Assembly (NCBI GenBank): GCA_002316235.1
Contig: DCDD01000079.1
Location: 1-26,793 of the forward strand
Direction of reading: 5' to 3'
DNA: 26,793 nt
Source of the DNA: Bacteroidales bacterium UBA1064
GTDB lineage: Bacteria > Bacteroidota > Bacteroidia > Bacteroidales > Tenuifilaceae
Part shown: one piece after another, positions 24,301-26,793 of the stretch
Position numbering within the stretch: the stretch's first letter is position 1
How the letters are laid out: the number at the start of each line of letters is the position of its first letter
The notes under the pieces: generated by a model
Told to the model about the DNA's origin: nothing
The model's database searches: none
What the model saw: the letters and a program-made list of their open reading frames with translations, nothing else
Translations under genes and position numbers: made by a program

Positions 24301-26793
24301 CCGACACCGTGGGTATGGACAAGTTGTTGTAGTTAGGATCGCTGCTTGCCGATGAAATGGTCACTGTATAAGGCTGATCGCCATCTTCAGCTAGGTCATC
24401 TACTCCTGTTATGGTTATTGTTGCCGGGCTATTCCAGCTTGTATTGTTGAAAACTTGCTGGGTTGGAGATACTGTTCCTTCGGTTTCATCGGACGACGCA
24501 AAGCTTATTGTTACATTGCTGACCGGTGCGGTGTTCAAGCTTATCTGGAAGGTAGCAGTTGAACCATCCTCCTTTGTAGTTAGCCCGCTGACAGGGAAAA
24601 CATTCACCCCGGCCTGATCGTCATCAATGTTGATTACAGCAATATCATCGGGATTAAGCCCGTTGTAGTTCGGATCGGCGCTGGTTGCTGCACCAATGAT
24701 AACCGTGTAGGTTATATTTCCATCGGCAACAACATCGTTAACGCCGGTAACGGTAACCGTTTGGGCAACGTTCCATGTTGAGGAAGTGAAAGTAACTGAG
24801 GCTGGACTAACAGTTCCCTCGGCCGTATTGCTCGATGACAATCCAATGGTTACATCTGCAGCTGGCTGGCTGTTGAGAACAATGGTGAAAGTGGCCGTGG
24901 TTCCATCCTCACGAGTGTTCCCGCTTATTGCCGAAACGTTAATGGCGGCAACATCATCATCGGTACAGGTAACGTTAACATCGGGTGGGTTTAATCCGTT
25001 ATACTTACTATCACCACTGGTGGCAGAATAAGTGGCAATTGCAAAGGTAGCATCGCCATCCACCACATAGTTATTAACCGGAGTGATGGTTACAACTTGC
25101 TCAACATTCCAGTTACCACTGGTAAAGGTTAGGCTGGCAGGAGAAGCTGTTCCCTTACTGGTGTTCTGCGATTCCAGGTTAAACGAGACGTTTGCGGTTG
25201 GTTTAGAGGACAACCGGTAGGTTACGCTAACCGGGGAATCAGACTCTGAATAGGTGATGTTTTGCTGTGAGAGTATATAGCCTGCATTATCGTTGTCAAT
25301 ATTGGTAAGCGAAACATCAACCGGGTTAAGCCCGTCGTACTTCGGATCGGAGCTGATGCAGGGCTGTGTTTGTATGGTGTAGGCCACGTTGTCATCGTCC
25401 ACGTCATCGTTCATACCGGTTACCGTAATGGTTTGGTTGGTATTCCAATTGTCAGGGGTAAAAGGCACCGTGCTGGGCGATACCACTCCCTCGTTGGTGT
25501 TGAGCGATACAAGTGTAATGGAGACGTTGGCCGTAGGCTTGCTGGTAAGCTTCATTGTAAAGGTAGCTGTTCCTCCAGCCTCGGTGGTGTAAAGACCTTC
25601 GTATGGAGAAACAGCAACACCAGCATCATCGTTATCAATGTTGGTAGCAGAAACATCGAGTGGGTTGAGTCCGTTGTACTTGGCATCAGTGCTTGTAGCA
25701 GTGCCAGTGGTGATGGTATAGGTCACGTTGTCGTCGTCCACATCATCATCCGTACCGGTGATGGTAGCTGTTTGAAGCGAATTCCAATTACCGGAGGTGA
25801 AGGTTAAACTTGTGGGATTTACTGTTCCCTCGGCGGGGTTGCTCGAGGCGAGGGTGATGGTAACGTTGGCTGTTGGTTTGGAGTTCAGCTTCACTGTGAA
25901 TGTGGCCGTTCCGCCCGCTTCGGTGGTTTGCAGCCCTGAAGTTGGGTTAACTGTAAATCCGGCCGTATCGTTGTCAATGTTGGTTACTGAAACATCGGCT
26001 GGGTTGAGCCCGCTATACTTGGTGTCGGAGCTGGTTGCAGCACCGGTGATAATAGTGTAGGCCACGTTATCGTCGTCAATATCGTCATCCACACCAGTGA
26101 TGGTTATTGTTTGCGGGTTGCTCCATGTTGCTGGGGTGAATGTAACGCTGGTTGGTATTACAGTTCCCTCGTTGGTATTGCTTGAAGTGATTGAAATGGT
26201 AACATTGGCCGTTGGCCTAGTGTTGAGCCGGATGGTGAAGGTGGTTATTCCACCCGTCTCGGTGGTTTGTAGCCCTGAAGTGGGGTTAACTGTATATCCG
26301 GCCGTGTCGTTGTCAATGTTGGTTACTGAAACATCGGTTGGATTGACCCCGCTGTACTTTGTATCGGTGCTGGTTGCAGGGTTGGTAATAATTGTATAGG
26401 CCACGTTGTCGTCATCAACGTCATCATTCACACCGGTAATGGTGATTGTTTGAGGGGTGTTCCAGCCAGTAGGAGTAAAAGTTAAACTTGTTGGATTAAT
26501 AGTTCCCTCGGCTGGGTTGCTTGAGGCGATTGAAATGGTTACATCGGCGGTTGGCTTGGAATTCAGCTTTACCGTAAAGGTGGCCGTACCGCCCGCCTCG
26601 GTGGTTTGCAACCCTGTTGTTGGGCTAACGGTAAATCCGGCCGTGTCGTTGTCGATGTTGGTTACGGAAACATCGGTCGGGTTAAGGCCGTTGTACTTTG
26701 TATCGGTGCTGGTTGCAGGGTTGGTTATGATGGTGTAGGCCACGTTGTCATCATCAACGTCATCATTCACACCGGTAATGGTGATTGTTTGAG
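18359..26793 (-). CDS. Giant T9SS-secreted repetitive adhesin (SprB-like), N-terminus off the window
   Basis: More than 2800 residues are visible and the frame is open to the right edge of the window, so the signal peptide and an unknown length are missing; the GTG at 26770 is not a real start. In transcription order it holds part of one plus seven complete Calx-beta-like repeats (about 113 residues each), 20 cadherin-like Big_9-type domains (about 94 residues each), and a 92-residue type B T9SS sorting domain at the end. Nearly every Big_9 domain has an NDTGL-type turn and a DxDGD loop that could bind calcium. There is no membrane anchor at the C-terminus; the type B domain does the sorting. 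It is followed by its probable partner porP/sprF after 29 bp. A surface filament for adhesion or gliding is the likely role, but no ligand can be inferred. Confidence 0.93.
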   Translation of the reverse strand, partial: QTITITGVNDDVDDDNVAYTIITNPATSTDTKYNGLNPTDVSVTNIDNDTAGFTVSPTTGLQTTEAGGTATFTVKLNSKPTADVTISIASSNPAEGTINPTSLTFTPTGWNTPQTITITGVNDDVDDDNVAYTIITNPATSTDTKYSGVNPTDVSVTNIDNDTAGYTVNPTSGLQTTETGGITTFTIRLNTRPTANVTISITSSNTNEGTVIPTSVTFTPATWSNPQTITITGVDDDIDDDNVAYTIITGAATSSDTKYSGLNPADVSVTNIDNDTAGFTVNPTSGLQTTEAGGTATFTVKLNSKPTANVTITLASSNPAEGTVNPTSLTFTSGNWNSLQTATITGTDDDVDDDNVTYTITTGTATSTDAKYNGLNPLDVSATNIDNDDAGVAVSPYEGLYTTEAGGTATFTMKLTSKPTANVSITLVSLNTNEGVVSPSTVPFTPDNWNTNQTITVTGMNDDVDDDNVAYTIQTQPCISSDPKYDGLNPVDVSLTNIDNDNAGYILSQQNITYSESDSPVSVTYRLSSKPTANVSFNLESQNTSKGTASPASLTFTSGNWNVEQVVTITPVNNYVVDGDATFAIATYSATSGDSKYNGLNPPDVNVTCTDDDVAAINVSAISGNTREDGTTATFTIVLNSQPAADVTIGLSSSNTAEGTVSPASVTFTSSTWNVAQTVTVTGVNDVVADGNITYTVIIGAATSADPNYNGLNPDDIAVINIDDDQAGVNVFPVSGLTTKEDGSTATFQISLNTAPVSNVTISFASSDETEGTVSPTQQVFNNTSWNSPATITITGVDDLAEDGDQPYTVTISSASSDPNYNNLSIPTVSVTNLDDTKPRAADDAATTPEKDPVQVDVLANDKGLDKNGIVVTIAANPTHGSVAVQPDNTITYTPNGLFNGDDTFTYRVTDRDGGYDEANVTITVTFVNDIPVAVDDARGTSINTPRVVDVLFNDHGLEDGGISVTITEAPNPTQGNATANADNTVTFTPASGYLGVATFKYKVEDVNGDSDEATVTINVRPVNHIPDAVDDNATTFINTAKKINVLANDAGLDDGFGSLIIFANPAHGIVVVNPDRTITYTPDAGFSGTDNFSYLIEDVDGDYDIAVVTITVTSVPNHLPTAYDDYRGASRNTPVTVDVLINDTGLEDGLQSLTVTTQPVNGNALVNPDHTITYTPNTDFVGVEIFGYQVCDVDGDCSTANVHINVKEGINIVPVANDDTDSTIVNTPKSINVLANDTGLDDGLGSITIFQQPEFGAVVVNANRTITYTPTYMFVGTETFRYMVTDVDGDYDIATVTIKVKERPNYIPVANDDRRGCSFETPVVVDVLFNDTGLEDTPITVSISQQPTSGNAIVNPADNTVTYTPATGFIGEMTFRYTVADADGDSDDALVTIKVKSGVNMVPIANADNATTIMNNPVTINVLSNDTGLDDGFGGLYIYQQPEFGTVVLNANRSVTYTPAHMFVGVETFRYYVEDADGDYSLATVTVTVIEKPNYVPIANDDYRGCSFNSSVTVDVLSNDTGIDDVPLTLSININPTDGNAQVNPDNTITFTPFDGFIGLTTFGYRVTDANGDSDEAMVFINVKAGINAVPLARDDNAHTFINKSVEINVLANDEGLDDGFGALTIRQQPAFGTVVVNANRTLTYFPGYMFVGSDSFSYMVEDVDGDYSVAIVTVVVDEKPDSKPVANDDSRGCSFNSAVTVDVLINDSGLDDVPLAVSVTEAPQSGSAVPNPDNTITFTPEANFTGTITFRYTVTDVDGDFDDAQVTIHVKAGQNIVPYAVPDNATTLVNKPAVVNVLANDTGLDDGFGSLTVFEQPKFGSVVVNSNRTVTYTPSYMFIGVETFRYMVTDVDGDYAIGTVTITVIEKPNSIPVANDDLRGCSFETPVVVDVLVNDTGLEDVPLTLTISELPTIGSTVVNPNNTITFTPPAAFTGIATFRYTVTDSDGDSDDALVTIRVKEGENYVPHSNDDAASTIINTNVDINVLANDTGLDDGFERLIIFEMPSFGTVTVNENRTVTYTPSYMFLGTDTFRYWVEDVDGDYSIATVTVEVTERPNYLPVANDDYRATSLNTPRIVDVLVNDTGLDDTPVGVSITNQASHGTTVVEADNTVTYTPQNSYLGADHFSYRVTDRDGDWDEATVFIDVKPVNMIPVAVDDYVQTYVNQPVDIHVLENDSLLYEGIKSLQVFSAPKWGTVQVNDNHTITYTPSYFFIGNDEFKYLVEDVDGDYDIATVYVVVLATQNAIPVANDDHRATSKNTPLDINVLINDDGLDDGWIRVFIDEFPDAATGTAAVKPDNMVSFIPATDYLGLSTLKYFIVDRNNDTSNVATVTVNVKEVNFIPVANADTASTNMNVPLLVDVVNNDTGLDDGLDYIKVMGKPLHGFAYAFDNHNIKYFPSSWFVGTDSLTYLVADEDGDYDIGKLYITVNERPDHKPLANPDGRGTTTNTPVTVDVLFNDTGLEDGGIKVLLNIFPINGNVLLNADNTVTYTPNTGFLGEDVFYYQVCDFDSDCSSAAVTINVKNANLVPIAYNDTVTTFKNKAISINVLFNDRNLNDGGIRTVVFSNPTNGAVSVNPDNSILYTPANNFFGVDSLWYYVADVDGDYSLAKVVIDVLNRENFTPQANDDDVEIFMDTETTIDVLTNDTGLNDGVKALAVETSPTNGICRITSDFKVYYSPLTGFVGTETFTYRVTDRDDESSVAYITVRVVPDPDGKVVVPEAFSPNGDGFNDTFEVLNIGQFQHITLKVYNRWGNLVYKSDRYKNDWDGTANVSLSLGSKLPAGTYYYLLEILDTGKTYKGSVFIKR
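18362..18637 (-). other. Type B (CHU_C) T9SS sorting domain of the giant adhesin
   Basis: The last 92 residues begin KVVVPEAFSPNGDGFNDTF, continue through LKVYNRWGNLVYKS and YKNDWDGTAN, and end GSVFIKR. This is the canonical gliding motility-associated C-terminal domain. The same domain occurs in the 5738-6679 protein (TPNGDGVNDTF). Confidence 0.93.
18638..24277 (-). repeat. Array of 20 cadherin-like (Big_9 type) domains
   Basis: The protein segment divides without remainder into 20 units of 92-96 residues. Each begins with a P-x-A-x-D-D motif and contains DVLxNDTGL or NVLANDTGL, a VNPDNTITFTP-type strand, a TFxYxVTDxDGD loop and a terminal VTIxVK strand. Such tandem domains form extended stalks in bacterial adhesins. 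Unit 1 (PRAADDAATT) and unit 20 (TPQANDDDVE) are the most divergent. Confidence 0.85.
18923..23716 (-). repeat. A/B alternating higher-order repeat within the 20-domain array (units 3-19)
   Basis: Odd units are type B, best seen in 5, 7, 9, 11 and 13, with INVLANDTGLDDGFG, an F-or-Q QPxFG turn, NRTVTYTPSYMFxG and an ending like EKPN. Even units are type A, with RGCSF or RGxS, VDVLxNDTGLED, PDNTITFTP, and DGDSDDAxVTIxVK ending in EGEN or AGIN. The alternation is clean from unit 3 to unit 14 and still recognisable to unit 19, giving a period of about 188 residues (564 bp). Confidence 0.8.
24278..26793 (-). repeat. Calx-beta-like tandem repeats, 7 complete and 1 partial
   Basis: Units have 113, 113, 113, 113, 112, 112 and 111 residues counting from the right edge. 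Each has a GLQTTEAGGTATFTVKLNS-like strand pair, SSNPAEGTVNPTSLTFT, WNxPQTITITGV, DDDVDDDNVAYTI and a closing SVTNIDND. The exact 339-bp period can be read from a shared 40-base stretch at 26421 and 26760. The four units at the right edge are nearly identical; the three nearest the Big_9 array are clearly diverged. The array continues past the window edge. Confidence 0.85.

Noticed and set aside
23717..24355. Long plus-strand ORF (212 codons) antisense to the adhesin, with many others like it up to 26738
   Set aside because: Composition mirrors the repeat codons of the real gene on the other strand; sequences recur with each repeat and show no domain or start signal.
26768..26770. GTG as the start of the giant adhesin
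   Set aside because: The frame continues to the window edge and the residues before it (QTITITG) match the repeat consensus, so this is the interior of a repeat.
18359..26793. Regular repeats at 339 bp and 564 bp that could be mistaken for a CRISPR or satellite array
   Set aside because: They lie in one open minus-strand frame, keep codon register and encode recognisable tandem domains; units are far too long for CRISPR repeats and there are no spacers.

Overview
The window reads as a chromosomal segment of a Bacteroidota bacterium, most likely a Bacteroidales/Marinilabiliales-type free-living member. The evidence is: type IX secretion (T9SS) cargo with gliding-motility type B C-terminal domains, a PorP/SprF-family protein, a lipid A phosphate methyltransferase-like protein, starts with little or no Shine-Dalgarno signal, and several promoters of the Bacteroidota form TTTG-N19-TAnnTTTG. 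The species cannot be fixed from the sequence alone.

Layout, left to right. (1) 1-2796, plus strand: a tight membrane-homeostasis operon of ftsH (5' end off the window), a small DUF2007 protein, cdsA and psd, with start/stop overlaps. (2) 2802-4312, minus strand: a probable lipoprotein and an EamA/DMT transporter, convergent with psd. (3) 4515-7580, plus strand: an AI-2E/PerM-type membrane protein, a small PKD-domain T9SS type B cargo protein, and an ICMT-fold methyltransferase that probably acts on lipid A phosphate. (4) 7625-9486, minus strand: an M16 zinc peptidase and a SAM-dependent O-methyltransferase 2 bp apart, with a consensus promoter. (5) 9710-9861: a compact tRNA-Phe(GAA) unit with its own promoter and a palindromic terminator. 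(6) 10073-16436, minus strand: uvrA preceded by a lytic transglycosylase, then an ApbE lipoprotein and a YqhD-type iron alcohol dehydrogenase. (7) 16748-17272, plus strand: an unrecognised lipoprotein. (8) 17439 to the right edge, minus strand: a giant repetitive adhesin (more than 2800 residues in view, N-terminus off the window) followed after 29 bp by a porP/sprF gene. This is the usual arrangement of a SprB-like surface filament and its dedicated outer-membrane partner.

The most striking content is the giant adhesin. It has at least seven full Calx-beta-like repeats of about 113 residues, then exactly 20 cadherin-like (Big_9 type) domains of about 94 residues, then a type B sorting domain. 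The 20-domain array is not uniform. Domains alternate between two subtypes (A and B), giving a dimeric higher-order repeat of about 188 residues (564 bp). Single cysteines recur at one place in four successive A domains, and two A-type domains (4 and 18) carry a closely spaced cysteine pair.

Most of the rest is ordinary housekeeping and envelope biology. I see no CRISPR array, transposase, phage genes or integrase, and no clear novel defence system.
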